Below the pieces are notes generated by a model. That model worked only from the letters and a program-made list of their open reading frames with translations. It was not told where the DNA came from and did not search any database. Of a stretch of 64,000 nucleotides of DNA, positions 27,331 through 36,018 are shown piece after piece. Origin of the DNA: Marinomonas spartinae. GTDB taxonomy: Bacteria; Pseudomonadota; Gammaproteobacteria; Pseudomonadales; Marinomonadaceae. The stretch's first letter is position 1. Each line of letters opens with the position of its first letter. Where the stretch lies: the NCBI RefSeq assembly GCF_016461715.1, contig NZ_JAEMUI010000018.1:45831-109830 (forward strand), written 5' to 3'. A program made the translations under genes and the position numbers.

Positions 27331-28254
27331 CTACATCCCCATTAAACTGCGAATATGGCAATAAGCTGCACGGCCCAGTGCGTCTAAGTTATAACCGCCC
27401 TCAAGCACCGAAACGATACGTCCTTGGCAATGGCGGCCAGCTATTGCCATAAGCTGATCCGTCACCCAAGTATAATCACTGTCATCCAAGCGAAGCTGCC
27501 CCATCGGATCCGCTTTATGCGCATCAAACCCTGCCGAGATCATAATGAGTTCTGGTTGAAACGCTTCTAATGCTGGAAAGAGTCGCTCGGTATACATTTG
27601 ACGGAACACCTCTCCTGTCGAACCCGCCTCTAACGGCATATGAAGAATATTATCGTGAGAATCCCCTGGGTCGCTGTAAGGATAAAACGGATGCTGGTAG
27701 CTCGAGGCATAGAGCACTCGATTGTCTCCTGAAAAAATCTGCTCTGTACCATTACCATGGTGAACATCAAAGTCGACAATAGCAACGCGACTTAAGGCGT
27801 GTTTATCCAAGGCATGCTTTGCCCCAACCGCAATATTATTGAAAAAGCAAAAACCCATGGCGCGATCATGTTCAGCATGATGCCCTGGTGGTCGAACGGA
27901 GCAAAACGCATTGTTCATCTCGCCACTCATCACCAAGTCCACCGCCTGAACCAAGGCCCCAGCAGCATGTGTTGCCGCTTCTAGAGTATGGGGCATCATC
28001 AAGGTTTCTGGCTCTAATTCCACTGAACCTTTTTTCGGTGCTTTGGCAAAAATCGCATTCACATAATCCATATCATGGGCGGCGATGATCTGTTCGAGCG
28101 TAGCAGGCTTTGCCTCAACCAAACGCAAAAAATCCAACAATTGTCCGGCAATGAGACGGTCTTGAATCGCGGCTAAACGCATCGGCGATTCTGGGTGCTC
28201 GTCACCCATATGGTGTTTATCACAATGATAGTGAGTTAGGTAAGCGGTGGTCAT
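27331..28254 (-). CDS. Histone-deacetylase-like amidohydrolase
   Basis: A 307-residue zinc amidohydrolase of the class II deacetylase family, acting on acetylpolyamines, acetoin-related or acetyl-lysine substrates. Catalytic features are complete: RPPGHHAEHDRAMGFCFFNN with the His pair, zinc ligands in DFDVHHGNGT, and the second Asp in SAGFDAHKADPMG, with GGY near the end. Start placed at the ATG at 28254 behind ATGGAAGAGAT; the frame extends 21 codons further without family similarity. It lies 257 bases from the Pat-like acetyltransferase on the other strand; an acetylation/deacetylation pair is tempting but not shown. Confidence 0.88.
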   Translation of the reverse strand: MTTAYLTHYHCDKHHMGDEHPESPMRLAAIQDRLIAGQLLDFLRLVEAKPATLEQIIAAHDMDYVNAIFAKAPKKGSVELEPETLMMPHTLEAATHAAGALVQAVDLVMSGEMNNAFCSVRPPGHHAEHDRAMGFCFFNNIAVGAKHALDKHALSRVAIVDFDVHHGNGTEQIFSGDNRVLYASSYQHPFYPYSDPGDSHDNILHMPLEAGSTGEVFRQMYTERLFPALEAFQPELIMISAGFDAHKADPMGQLRLDDSDYTWVTDQLMAIAGRHCQGRIVSVLEGGYNLDALGRAAYCHIRSLMGM

Positions 28255-28511
28255 ATCTCTTCCATGTTTTAGAGAACACTGTACAACGATAGTCACATCA
28301 TCGTCGGCAACATTCACCTTTTATTATTTTTTAAATGGCGGCACTAATGTGTAAGATCAAAACGCTACATAGATCAAAGCATAATTTATAGCCAATAGAC
28401 TATGCTACAAAGGTCTATTGTGTCATAAAGTTTATAATAATACCGTTACAGTAATACCGCCTACGCCTGCAGGCTTTACGGTTGCTAAATAAAGCTCATT
28501 TGGAGGTTCTC

Positions 28512-30959
28512 TTGCCACAACACGCCCTACAATCGCTTCTTGCCCCTCGCTCTGTGGTCGTGTTGACTGGGGAAGATCCATGCGATCCGATTTTATTGGC
28601 CCTACTAAAAGCCCTAGCCTCTGCGAACAAACACCCAGACACTTGCTTGGTTGGCGTCGCTCCCGACGCCTCTGAAGGGAAGATGTTTGAACAAAAGCAC
28701 ACATTGAATGAGCTGAATAAACCCTATGATCTTGCCATTCATGCCGGCACCACAAACGAGTCTATCGAAAATATCGTTGCCGCTTGCGCCAAAATGGGCA
28801 TTCACACCCTATTAATGCTGTCTTGGACAGGGACGAGCGAAGTCGTGTTACGAGATTGTCTGCGTCAGCATAAGGTACGGCTATTAGGCCCTAACAGCTT
28901 TGGTATCTGTCGCCCTAAACAAGGCTTATTTGCCTGGCTTGGCTTAACTCAACCCATTCCAGGTCGGCTGGCCCTAATGTCCCAATCTGGTACGGTCGCA
29001 AGTGCCTTGGTAGATTGGTCGACTTGGCAAGGCATTGGCTTTTCTCAAGTGGTTTCCATGGGGGCTCCTGTTGACGTCATGCCATCACAAATCCTCGATT
29101 ACCTGTCCAACGACTTTGAAAGCCAAGCCATCTTGATGTATCTACAAAGCGTCGGGAAACCTACTCGCTTTCTTAGCAGTTTACGAGCAGCCAGTCGTAG
29201 TAAACCCGTCGCCGTTGTTACCGAACATAACCTTGGTGCCGATCCTCGAGTTTTAGATGCGGCGCTTAACCGTACTGGCGCGGTTCGTGGTCGTCGGCTG
29301 AATGACCTAATCGGTGCAGCCTCTGTCATGACCAATGCTCGACGCATCAAAGAAGGCTCGTTGATGATTATAGGTAATGGCGCAGGACCTGGTGAACTGG
29401 CATCACAACGGGCATCGGAGCTAAATGTTGCTCTGTTAGCTCCCCAAGACAACCTACGACACAAACTCGAAAACATTGTTTCTGGTCGTGGTCATGTCGG
29501 CCCCGTCAGTACTGTTTGGGCCAGTTGCGCCAGCGATGTTTTTGTTGATATGGCACGTACCGCACTGGAGGATGAACAATGTTGCGCGGTGTTGCTCATG
29601 CTCAGCCCCACCGCCCTAATCGATCTCTCTTCGTTCTACGAGCAAGTGATTGAGCTACATCGACAACAGAAAAAACTTGTGATGGTATGCTTGCTGGGTG
29701 GCGGCGAAATGGTCACCATGCGCACTCGTATCAACGAAGCGGGCATCCCCACTTTTCGGACGCCCGAAACGGCACTCGAGGGCTTCCAATTTCTAGAACA
29801 ATTCCAACGTAATCAACGCCTTGCCAAACAATCCCCAGACAGTAATGCTGCGGATGAGACATTCAATGTCGAACAGGCCAGACAACGGCTACAAGATCAT
29901 GTGGCCGCCAACAAAACACGACTAGAAGGAGAAGAGTTAAAAGCAATTCTGTCTCTCTTCCACTTGGAAATGGTCTCTTTTTCACGCAACGACAGCGTCA
30001 TTCATGCCGCCTTGCATGTGCGTATTTTCCAAGATCCTATTTTTGGCACGGCCATAGGCGTGGCCCTTGGCGGATCTGAACAAGGCGCCCCGCAAAAAAG
30101 TGAAGTGGTTGGCTTACCACCTCTCAATACACTATTGGTACGAGACTTATTAACGCAACTACTCCCATTACCCTCACAACACTCTTTCACCTCAGACAAC
30201 AAGAAACAAATCCATCCACACATTGAACGCTTCTTATTAAATGTTTCCAGTTTAGCCTGCGAATTACCAGAATGTCAGACACTGCAACTCAGCAAGCTAT
30301 ACATCAATAAACACGGCCAACTCAATGGGGAAGCCTTTGCCACACTCACCTCTTGTCATCATCTACGTCGCTATGAACACCTGGCGATCCAACCCTACCC
30401 TCGCCAATGGGTACAACAGTTGACTTTGCGAAATAATTTCAATGTCACCGTACGACCCGTGCGTCCCGAAGATGCACCAATGATTGCTCAATTTGTGAAG
30501 AGCATGTCGAAACAAACCCGCTACCTGCGTTTTATCTCAAATATAGAAGAGCTCACGCCCAGAATGCTTGCGAGCATGTCACACATTGATTATGACAGAG
30601 AAATGGCCTTTATGGCGGTGCATACTGTCGATGGTCAAGACACATTGATCGGCACGTCCCGCTATATTGATAATTTTGACGATCACAGTTGTGAGTTTGC
30701 CGTTGTCCTCGGCGACGATTATCAAGGGCTGGGCCTCGCCTCTTACTTAATGAAGCAACTTATCTTAGTCGCCGCTGACAAAGACATTCACCTTATGAAA
30801 GGCATTGTGCTAGCTGAAAACAAACGTATGTTGACATTTTGTAAGCGCCTTGGCTTTACCATTAAGCGCGACCCCGATGATTTTGGACAAATGATTGCCG
30901 AGCTCAGTCTAACGCCAAATACCATTGAAAAATTTAAACATTCAGTAAAAAACGCCTAA
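28512..30959 (+). CDS. Pat-like acyl-CoA synthetase/GNAT acetyltransferase with reduced ATP-grasp
   Basis: An 815-residue protein in the arrangement of protein lysine acetyltransferase Pat/YfiQ: CoA-binding domain, succinyl-CoA-ligase-like domains (GPNSFGICRPKQGL, LMSQSGTVASALVDW), ATP-grasp part, then a C-terminal GNAT (from about residue 645; VRPVRPEDAPMIAQFVKSMS, acetyl-CoA loop DDYQGLGLASYL). It should acetylate protein lysines using acetyl-CoA. The ATP-grasp part looks internally shortened: EELKAILSLFHLEMVSF leads almost directly to FQDPIFGTAIGVALGG, leaving out the nucleotide-binding core. The start is a TTG at 28512 with a strong GGAGGT at 28502-28507; an earlier TTG at 28482 has no such site. 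Confidence 0.82.
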   Translation: MPQHALQSLLAPRSVVVLTGEDPCDPILLALLKALASANKHPDTCLVGVAPDASEGKMFEQKHTLNELNKPYDLAIHAGTTNESIENIVAACAKMGIHTLLMLSWTGTSEVVLRDCLRQHKVRLLGPNSFGICRPKQGLFAWLGLTQPIPGRLALMSQSGTVASALVDWSTWQGIGFSQVVSMGAPVDVMPSQILDYLSNDFESQAILMYLQSVGKPTRFLSSLRAASRSKPVAVVTEHNLGADPRVLDAALNRTGAVRGRRLNDLIGAASVMTNARRIKEGSLMIIGNGAGPGELASQRASELNVALLAPQDNLRHKLENIVSGRGHVGPVSTVWASCASDVFVDMARTALEDEQCCAVLLMLSPTALIDLSSFYEQVIELHRQQKKLVMVCLLGGGEMVTMRTRINEAGIPTFRTPETALEGFQFLEQFQRNQRLAKQSPDSNAADETFNVEQARQRLQDHVAANKTRLEGEELKAILSLFHLEMVSFSRNDSVIHAALHVRIFQDPIFGTAIGVALGGSEQGAPQKSEVVGLPPLNTLLVRDLLTQLLPLPSQHSFTSDNKKQIHPHIERFLLNVSSLACELPECQTLQLSKLYINKHGQLNGEAFATLTSCHHLRRYEHLAIQPYPRQWVQQLTLRNNFNVTVRPVRPEDAPMIAQFVKSMSKQTRYLRFISNIEELTPRMLASMSHIDYDREMAFMAVHTVDGQDTLIGTSRYIDNFDDHSCEFAVVLGDDYQGLGLASYLMKQLILVAADKDIHLMKGIVLAENKRMLTFCKRLGFTIKRDPDDFGQMIAELSLTPNTIEKFKHSVKNA

Positions 30960-30987
30960 GACTGTCTCCTTAATTCATTCACTCATC

Positions 30988-31015
30988 AAGGCTTTTTATT
31001 CACATAAAAGGCCTT
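30988..31015 (+). terminator. Hairpin after the pat-like gene
   Basis: A 12-bp inverted repeat (30988-30999 with 31004-31015) with one G-U-type mismatch and a 4-base loop, 28 bases after the stop. It has T5 inside the stem but no T tail. Confidence 0.45.
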
Positions 31016-31029
31016 ACCATATATTCCAT

Positions 31030-31168
31030 GAGACCTTTGCACGATGTCACGAGCGACGCCAAGACGCGGTAAAAACAGACGAGAAAGCGGAGTTTATCGC
31101 GATAAATGAGCATTTTGAATCTGTTTTTAACAAAGTATTGGCAAGCGCAGTCGTCATGCAGAAGTCCC
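31030..31168. repeat. MITE-like 139-base imperfect palindrome
   Basis: The element is symmetric about 31099/31100. The centre TTTATCGCGATAAA (31093-31106) is a perfect palindrome; the arms pair imperfectly throughout, with GTAAAAACAGA on the left matching TCTGTTTTTAAC on the right, GCCAAGAC matching TATTGGC, and the ends GAGACCTTTGCACGAT matching TCATGCAGAAGTCCC. The left end resembles the GAGACCTTTGCA terminus known from some IS5-type elements (recalled, not searched). There is no coding capacity. It looks like a decayed non-autonomous element. Confidence 0.65.
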
Positions 31169-31251
31169 TCCACAACTTAAACGAACGATGAAATCAATTG
31201 ACTAACATCAAGTCCATTTGCTCCATCGTCACAATTTACAAGGAACTCAGT

Positions 31252-32244
31252 ATGACCTATCGCTCAATCAAATTAATCAAACGTCCAGAAACCACCATTA
31301 GCGATGATGTGTTTGAATTAACCACCCAAGAGATACCAAAAGCAGGTAACGGTGAAGTGGTGGTTAAATTAACTCACCTGTCTCTCGATCCAGCCATGCG
31401 AGGCTGGATGAGTGCCGATGAAAAGAGCTATATCCCTCCTGTTAAACTAGGGGATGTGATGCGTGCCAGCGGCATTGGTGAAGTGGTCGAGTCCAACAAC
31501 GAAAAGCTGCCTGTGGGGTCTCGTGTGATGGGCTTAATGGGCTTAACTGAATACGCCCTTAGCGACGGCCAAGGATTAAATATTATTCCCAAAGAGTTAC
31601 CTGCTGAGGCAGTATTAAGCGTAATCGCCCTGCCGGGTATTACTGCCTACCACGGGTTATTCGAAGTGCTCAAACCAACATCAGGTCAAACCCTCGTCGT
31701 GACCGCAGCGGCAGGGTCTGTCGGTTCGTTGGTAGGACAAATGGCCAAAAACAAAGGCCTGACCGTGATAGGAGTGGCTGGTAGCGAAGAAAAATGTCAG
31801 TGGATTGTGAATGAGTTAGGCTTTGATCATAGCTTGAACTATCACGATGATGATTTTTCCGAAAAACTAGATGCAGCGGCCCCCAAAGGAATTGATCTAT
31901 TCTTTGAAAATACGGGTGGCGTGGCGCAAGAGCCGATCTTCAACCATATGAATGCCCATGGTCGTATTGCCGTATGTGGCATGATTGCCGATTATCAAAG
32001 CAATCATCCGGCCCCTGGCCCGAATTGGATGGGGATTATCAAGCGCCGCCTGACCATTCAAGGCTTCACCATGCCAGATCACTTCCACCGTATTCCTGAA
32101 TACAGTCAGGCATTAGGACAAATGCTAGCAAAAGGCGAGCTAAAATACCGTAGCCATGTCCTAGAAGGGTTAGAAAGTGCAACAAGCGGAATCAATCTAC
32201 TGTTCAACGGTCAAAATAAAGGCAAATTAATCGTTAAACTTTAA
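31252..32244 (+). CDS. NADP-dependent MDR oxidoreductase (CurA/PTGR type)
   Basis: A 330-residue zinc-free medium-chain reductase that reduces activated double bonds such as alkenals. Features: LSLDPAMRGWMS near residue 45, YHGLFEVL, the NADP-binding VTAAAGSVGSLVGQMAK near residue 150, and FENTGGVAQEPIFNHMNAHGRIAVCGMI. Start is the ATG at 31252 preceded by CAAGGAACTCAGT; the frame extends 18 codons upstream without family similarity. The upstream gap contains the MITE-like element, so its promoter must lie within or just after that element. Confidence 0.9.
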   Translation: MTYRSIKLIKRPETTISDDVFELTTQEIPKAGNGEVVVKLTHLSLDPAMRGWMSADEKSYIPPVKLGDVMRASGIGEVVESNNEKLPVGSRVMGLMGLTEYALSDGQGLNIIPKELPAEAVLSVIALPGITAYHGLFEVLKPTSGQTLVVTAAAGSVGSLVGQMAKNKGLTVIGVAGSEEKCQWIVNELGFDHSLNYHDDDFSEKLDAAAPKGIDLFFENTGGVAQEPIFNHMNAHGRIAVCGMIADYQSNHPAPGPNWMGIIKRRLTIQGFTMPDHFHRIPEYSQALGQMLAKGELKYRSHVLEGLESATSGINLLFNGQNKGKLIVKL

Positions 32245-32262
32245 AGAAGAAAACCATTAGTT

Positions 32263-32286
32263 CCCTCCCCTTATTTAAGGGGAGGG
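32263..32286 (+). terminator. Hairpin after the MDR oxidoreductase gene
   Basis: A perfect 11-bp GC-rich inverted repeat (CCCTCCCCTTA at 32263-32273, complement at 32276-32286) with a 2-base centre. The trailing T run is missing, and GGGAGGGGTTTT follows a little later, repeating the right arm. Confidence 0.6.
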
Positions 32287-32331
32287 TTAGGGAGGGGTTT
32301 TCGCTTTGTCATGCAAATACAACCACAGGTC

Positions 32332-32613
32332 TTACTTTTTATATTGCTCTGCGATTTTTAAGTGATTCTCTACAGACTGTTTCATAATCACTTCTAAAAA
32401 TTGTTTAGCAAAGTTGGGGTCCAGAGCGTACTGTTCTGCTAGCTCAGCAATGCGTTCGTACTGCTGAGCTTCACGCGCCTCATCCTTTGCTGGTAATTGA
32501 TTCTTAGCCTTATAATGGCCCACCGCATCGGTGATTTTAAAACGCTCAGCCAGCATAGCCACCAAGGCATTATCAATGTTATCAATACTGTGACGCATAG
32601 ACTCTAAATTCAT
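32332..32613 (-). CDS. Chorismate mutase, AroQ type
   Basis: A 93-residue all-helical enzyme that rearranges chorismate to prephenate in phenylalanine/tyrosine synthesis. Typical AroQ residues are visible: RHSIDNIDNALVAMLAERF with the N-terminal Arg, KAKNQLPAKDEAREAQ with the active-site Lys and Arg, and the closing helix. Length is that of monofunctional AroQ enzymes; no signal peptide, so cytosolic. The family also includes isochorismate pyruvate lyase, which cannot be excluded. ATG at 32613 follows TTTAGGAGAGTAACGACG. Monocistronic. Confidence 0.85.
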   Translation of the reverse strand: MNLESMRHSIDNIDNALVAMLAERFKITDAVGHYKAKNQLPAKDEAREAQQYERIAELAEQYALDPNFAKQFLEVIMKQSVENHLKIAEQYKK

Positions 32614-32947
32614 CGTCGTTACTCTCCTAAAGATTTAACCAACAACAGCTTATAAGCAAAACAAATACCATTGTACCGACATTCAATTATTTTGGACTAC
32701 CTTTACACATCACAATCAAAGTCATGGTGTAGTGGCCATTCGCTGTACCCTATTAAAATTTAATCTAACAATCATGAAACTTCATCGCTTTGTTATCGTC
32801 TATAGATAGCTACTTATGGATGAGCTAGGAACACTTGCATCAGGATGTTCAATTTTTTTGATCTGCTTGATTAAAAATCTCCGTTATTTTAATGCGCTTC
32901 ATCTGGGTATAGTCGCATCAATTCAAACACAAAAAGGATTATTTTTT
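32614..32947. other. Divergent promoter region of chorismate mutase and doxX
   Basis: A 334-base gap between divergent starts. A possible promoter for doxX is TTGATT (32867-32872), 17 bases, TAATGC (32890-32895). An open frame extends the doxX frame back to 32816 but has no ribosome site and no family similarity. Nothing else was seen. Confidence 0.4.
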
Positions 32948-33388
32948 ATGTCTTCAACTTTACTGTCTAAAATCACCACGACAACAGCGGGCCTTTCTAG
33001 CACGATTCTTCGTATTCCAGTTGGCTTAGTCTTAATGGGACATGGCTCCCAAAAACTGTTCGGCATGTTTGGTGGCTATGGTTTGGCGGGAACAGGCCAA
33101 TATATGAGCTCTCTCGGCCTACATCCAGGTGAGTTAATGGCGGCATTAGCAGGTAGTGCTGAGTTCTTCGGCGGTTTAGCCCTACTGATTGGCTTGCTGG
33201 TACGCCCTGCGACCGTTTTTATCGGTTTTACCATGCTGGTGGCCATCTTCACCGTACACATTTCCCACGGCTTGTTCATTCAAAACGGTGGTTATGAATA
33301 CGCACTGACACTTGTCGTAATCTGCGTCTCTTTATTTATCAGCGGCGCAGGCCCTTTGTCAGTAGACAAGGCACTCTCCAATAAATAG
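32948..33388 (+). CDS. DoxX-family membrane protein
   Basis: A 146-residue four-helix membrane protein of the DoxX family. It shows RIPVGLVLMGHGSQKLFGMFGGYGLAGT with the HG-x-QK motif, then FFGGLALLIGLLVRPA and the two last helices. Members take part in redox or thiol stress in some bacteria, but the function is unsettled. Start at the ATG at 32948 follows AAAAAGGATTATTTTTT. Its last codons and stop lie inside a segment duplicated downstream (33361-33663). Confidence 0.85.
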   Translation: MSSTLLSKITTTTAGLSSTILRIPVGLVLMGHGSQKLFGMFGGYGLAGTGQYMSSLGLHPGELMAALAGSAEFFGGLALLIGLLVRPATVFIGFTMLVAIFTVHISHGLFIQNGGYEYALTLVVICVSLFISGAGPLSVDKALSNK

Positions 33389-33467
33389 CAGTAGAACAGG
33401 AAATCTAAAGCAAAAAAAGACGAGATGAACATCATCTCGTCTTTTTTACTTTAGATATTATCTATAA
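33361..33467 (+). repeat. Tandem segmental duplication, copy A (includes doxX 3' end)
   Basis: About 107 bases, starting in the last nine codons of doxX (AGTAGACAAGGC) and including the stop and the terminator hairpin. Copy B begins 199 bases later and matches along its whole length with scattered changes, e.g. GCAGTAGAACAGGAAA here against GCAGTAGAACGGGAAA there. Confidence 0.8.
33412..33447 (+). terminator. Rho-independent terminator of doxX
   Basis: Perfect 16-bp stem (33413-33428 with 33432-33447) with a 3-base loop, A-rich on the left and T6 on the right, 24 bases past the stop. It lies in duplication copy A. Confidence 0.9.
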
Positions 33468-33559
33468 ATCTTAATAGCAAATAAGTCCTACTGCCTACCT
33501 AAGTCTCACAGTTTGACTTCATCTACCAGTTTTTCATTTCTTATAGCCTCTCACCTGTA

Positions 33560-33663
33560 AGTGGACAAGACGCTCTAAATAGCAGTAGAACGGGAAACAC
33601 TAAAGCAAAAAAAAGAGACGAGATGAACATCATCTCGTCTCTTGCTTTAAGCATCATCTATAA
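33560..33663 (+). repeat. Tandem segmental duplication, copy B
   Basis: Diverged copy of 33361-33467. It retains the doxX tail sequence (AGTGGACAAGACGCTCT) although no gene precedes it here, showing that the copy arose from the doxX end. Three bases of the tail are lost and the hairpin stem has become GA-richer. Confidence 0.8.
33613..33643. terminator. Terminator hairpin, probably ending the porin gene
   Basis: Perfect 14-bp stem (33613-33626 with 33630-33643) with the same ACA loop as the doxX terminator. On the minus strand it is followed by T8 (A8 at 33607-33614 on the plus strand), 55 bases after the porin stop, so the duplicated doxX terminator now serves the porin. Confidence 0.8.
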
Positions 33664-33697
33664 GGGATTTTAAAATCAACTAAAGCAAATATAGATC

Positions 33698-34813
33698 TTA
33701 GAAGTTATACTGACCACTCAAAGCCACTTCGTTGCTTGCGTAGCCATTAGCGATATCAGATGTACCATCGTTATGACGGTATTCTACCCAAGCAAGGGCA
33801 TTAGAAGTAAAGTTGTACTCAACACCTAGCTTGTAAGATTTAACGGTATCAAGCGAATTAGCGCCATCTTGATCTTGCTTTTGGAAGCCGTAACCAGTGT
33901 ATAGACGGTATTGGTCGATAGTGTAAGCACCTACCAAGTCGTATGAGTTAAGCTTAGTGTCACTGTTCGTTGCTGCACCGTTATCGGTTTTAGAACCCAG
34001 GTAAACAAACGCTAAGTACAAGTTATTCAAGGTATAATCCGCACCTACACCGTAAGTATTGATTTTACCATCCGAATTTCCAGTCGCGGCTGGAGTTGCC
34101 TTAATCTTACCTGTAGATGGATCAAGTGCATAAGTAGCACCATTGCTCGCAGGGCCAAAGTTTTGACGGGCAAAAGCCGCACGAAGATTTAAGCCCATAT
34201 CGGTATGATAAACAACGGCAGCGGAATAGGCATTGTCCTGAACCGTACCTTTGTTGATACTGCCAATGTCTTTACCATCGCTGTTACGGAATTGGTAACC
34301 CGCTTGTACATCGAAATTACCAAAAGAGTTAGCATAAACCACTTGGCTGGCTTGACGGTTTTCACCGTAGATACCGTCTTGCGCTTCCATACCCCATTGA
34401 TCGAAAATATCGACTGTTTGAACAAGGCTGGTGTAAACCACTGTATTTTGCTGACCAATGGTTACTGTACCATTTTTCTTGAAGTCAAGACCAAAATAGG
34501 CTTTACGAGCAGTGAATTTAGAACCATCACTGTTTTGGCCTGCTACTTGCCACTCGCCTTTGGCAAACAAACCGAAGTTATCAGTTACCTTGGTTTCGCC
34601 TTTAATACCGATACGAGCTTTGGTTGTTAAATTACCTTGCGCATTCGCGTCTGTTGCATTTCCAGCCGTACCATTACCCGCGTGGGTCATGTCAGCTTCG
34701 ACTCGACCATAAACATCTAGTTTAGAACCATCAGCCTTGTAGACAGTAGCAGCGTGTGCAGCTGTCGTTAGAGTAGCGGATGTTATTGCCAACGCTAAAA
34801 TTGTTTTTTTCAT
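33698..34813 (-). CDS. General trimeric porin (OmpC/OmpF-like)
   Basis: Outer-membrane beta-barrel of 371 residues forming passive diffusion pores. Signal peptide at residues 1-21 (MKKTILALAITSATLTTAAHA); mature start ATVYKADGSKLDVYGRVEAD is typical; PDDFGG-type loop region is replaced by QVVYANSFGNFDVQAGYQF; the C-terminus QYNF ends in Phe, the Bam-complex signal. The gene is set to start at ATG 34813 behind CTAAGGAAGAAAATC; a 16-codon upstream extension lacks a site. It has a long AT-rich upstream region, as expected of a highly expressed, regulated porin. Confidence 0.92.
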   Translation of the reverse strand: MKKTILALAITSATLTTAAHAATVYKADGSKLDVYGRVEADMTHAGNGTAGNATDANAQGNLTTKARIGIKGETKVTDNFGLFAKGEWQVAGQNSDGSKFTARKAYFGLDFKKNGTVTIGQQNTVVYTSLVQTVDIFDQWGMEAQDGIYGENRQASQVVYANSFGNFDVQAGYQFRNSDGKDIGSINKGTVQDNAYSAAVVYHTDMGLNLRAAFARQNFGPASNGATYALDPSTGKIKATPAATGNSDGKINTYGVGADYTLNNLYLAFVYLGSKTDNGAATNSDTKLNSYDLVGAYTIDQYRLYTGYGFQKQDQDGANSLDTVKSYKLGVEYNFTSNALAWVEYRHNDGTSDIANGYASNEVALSGQYNF

Positions 34814-35286
34814 GATTTTCTTCCTTAGTACGAACACAAAGCTTTCAATGAAGGACAACACTATAAACTTCTATTTGAACAATTTATGCACCTAACAAAG
34901 GAAGATAGAAGTAAAGAATGAGTACGCAAACACTCTCTTAAAAACGTCTAAAAAAACATCAAAAATGTGTTTATTTCCAGAAAAAATTCAATAAATACAA
35001 TATATTAAACAATAGAACGATTCTTATTACATTCCGTATATCTTTTAAAACATGAAAATTCACAAGAATTGAAAACAAAAATTCACTTTTCTTAAGAATT
35101 TTAATAAATTTTCATCACTAAAGATAACTTACTGATAGTTGTTACATATCTGTTACAAAGATTCCGTCAAGAAGGTAAAATCACATTATTGTATTAGTGC
35201 AAAAAAAAACCCTTAGCATTGACACGCTAAGGGTTTTTTCTTCGTAAGAATTCGTCGTTACAACATCGCTCAAACAAACATAAGCA
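34814..35286. other. Porin upstream region and efp 3' flank
   Basis: A 473-base AT-rich gap. The right end holds the efp terminator (35204-35239). The part next to the porin must hold its promoter and any regulator sites. I could not define these reliably; GTTACATATCTGTTACA near 35138-35155 is a direct repeat of GTTACA that may be a binding site. Confidence 0.5.
35204..35239 (-). terminator. Rho-independent terminator of efp
   Basis: Perfect 14-bp stem (35204-35217 with 35226-35239) with core CCCTTAGC and an 8-base loop. It is flanked by A9 on the left, so the minus-strand transcript ends in a U run. It lies 47 bases past the efp stop. Confidence 0.9.
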
Positions 35287-35862
35287 TTACTTACCGGTTG
35301 CTCGAGAAACGTACTCACCTGTTCGCGTATCGACACGCAATACTTCCCCAATATTAATAAATAGAGGGACACGAACCATCGCACCTGTAGACAAAAAGGC
35401 AGGTTTTGAACCACCATTGGCAGTATCACCTTTTACCCCCGGATCCGTTTCTGTAACTTCCAACTCGATAAAGTTAGGTGGCGCAACAGCAAGTGGTGTT
35501 CCGTTGTATAAAGTGATCACATATTTCTCTTGCTCTTTAAGCCATTTTTTCGTTTCACCCACCGCCGTTTCATCTGCCGCATGTTGTTCAAAAGAACCAT
35601 CAACGGCCATAAAATGCCAGAATTCGCCATCTGTGTATAAATACTCCATCTCCGTATCCATCACATCAGCAGATTCTAGGGTATCGCCAGATTTAAATGT
35701 GCGCTCCCAAACACGCCCCGATTTCAGGTTACGCAATTTAAGACGGTTAAACGCCTGACCTTTACCGGGTTTTACATGTTCGTTATCCAATACAGCACAT
35801 GGGTCACCATCGACCATTACTTTTGTGCCGCCGCGCATTTCGCTGGTAGAAATATTAGCCAT
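35287..35862 (-). CDS. efp: Elongation factor P
   Basis: A 191-residue three-domain translation factor that binds near the ribosomal E site and speeds peptide bonds at polyproline. The first domain carries the modification loop KPGKGQA with Lys34, the residue beta-lysylated by EpmA. The family patterns [40 protein letters not shown] and GEYVSRA are all present. Its modification genes are also present: epmB divergent across 156 bases and epmA 13 kb away. Length is normal. ATG at 35862 follows GAGGATGT. Confidence 0.98.
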   Translation of the reverse strand: MANISTSEMRGGTKVMVDGDPCAVLDNEHVKPGKGQAFNRLKLRNLKSGRVWERTFKSGDTLESADVMDTEMEYLYTDGEFWHFMAVDGSFEQHAADETAVGETKKWLKEQEKYVITLYNGTPLAVAPPNFIELEVTETDPGVKGDTANGGSKPAFLSTGAMVRVPLFINIGEVLRVDTRTGEYVSRATGK

Positions 35863-36018
35863 ACATCCTCACCGTGTATTTTTTAGAGAAAAGGCTCCAA
35901 CTAACGTATCATGTCAGCCTGATACATTGAGCAAACATTTTTACAACATCCTAATTTAGCCTGGTAAAAAGACGTTTGCGCAGATATCAAAGAGCCGCTG
36001 GCCCAACTGGCCAACAAG

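Noticed and set aside
29099..29476. 125-codon frame antisense to the Pat-like gene
   Set aside because: Shadow frame without ribosome site or recognisable domain.
34205..34630. 141-codon frame antisense to the porin
   Set aside because: Lies wholly within the porin gene; composition is that of a complement of a beta-barrel gene.
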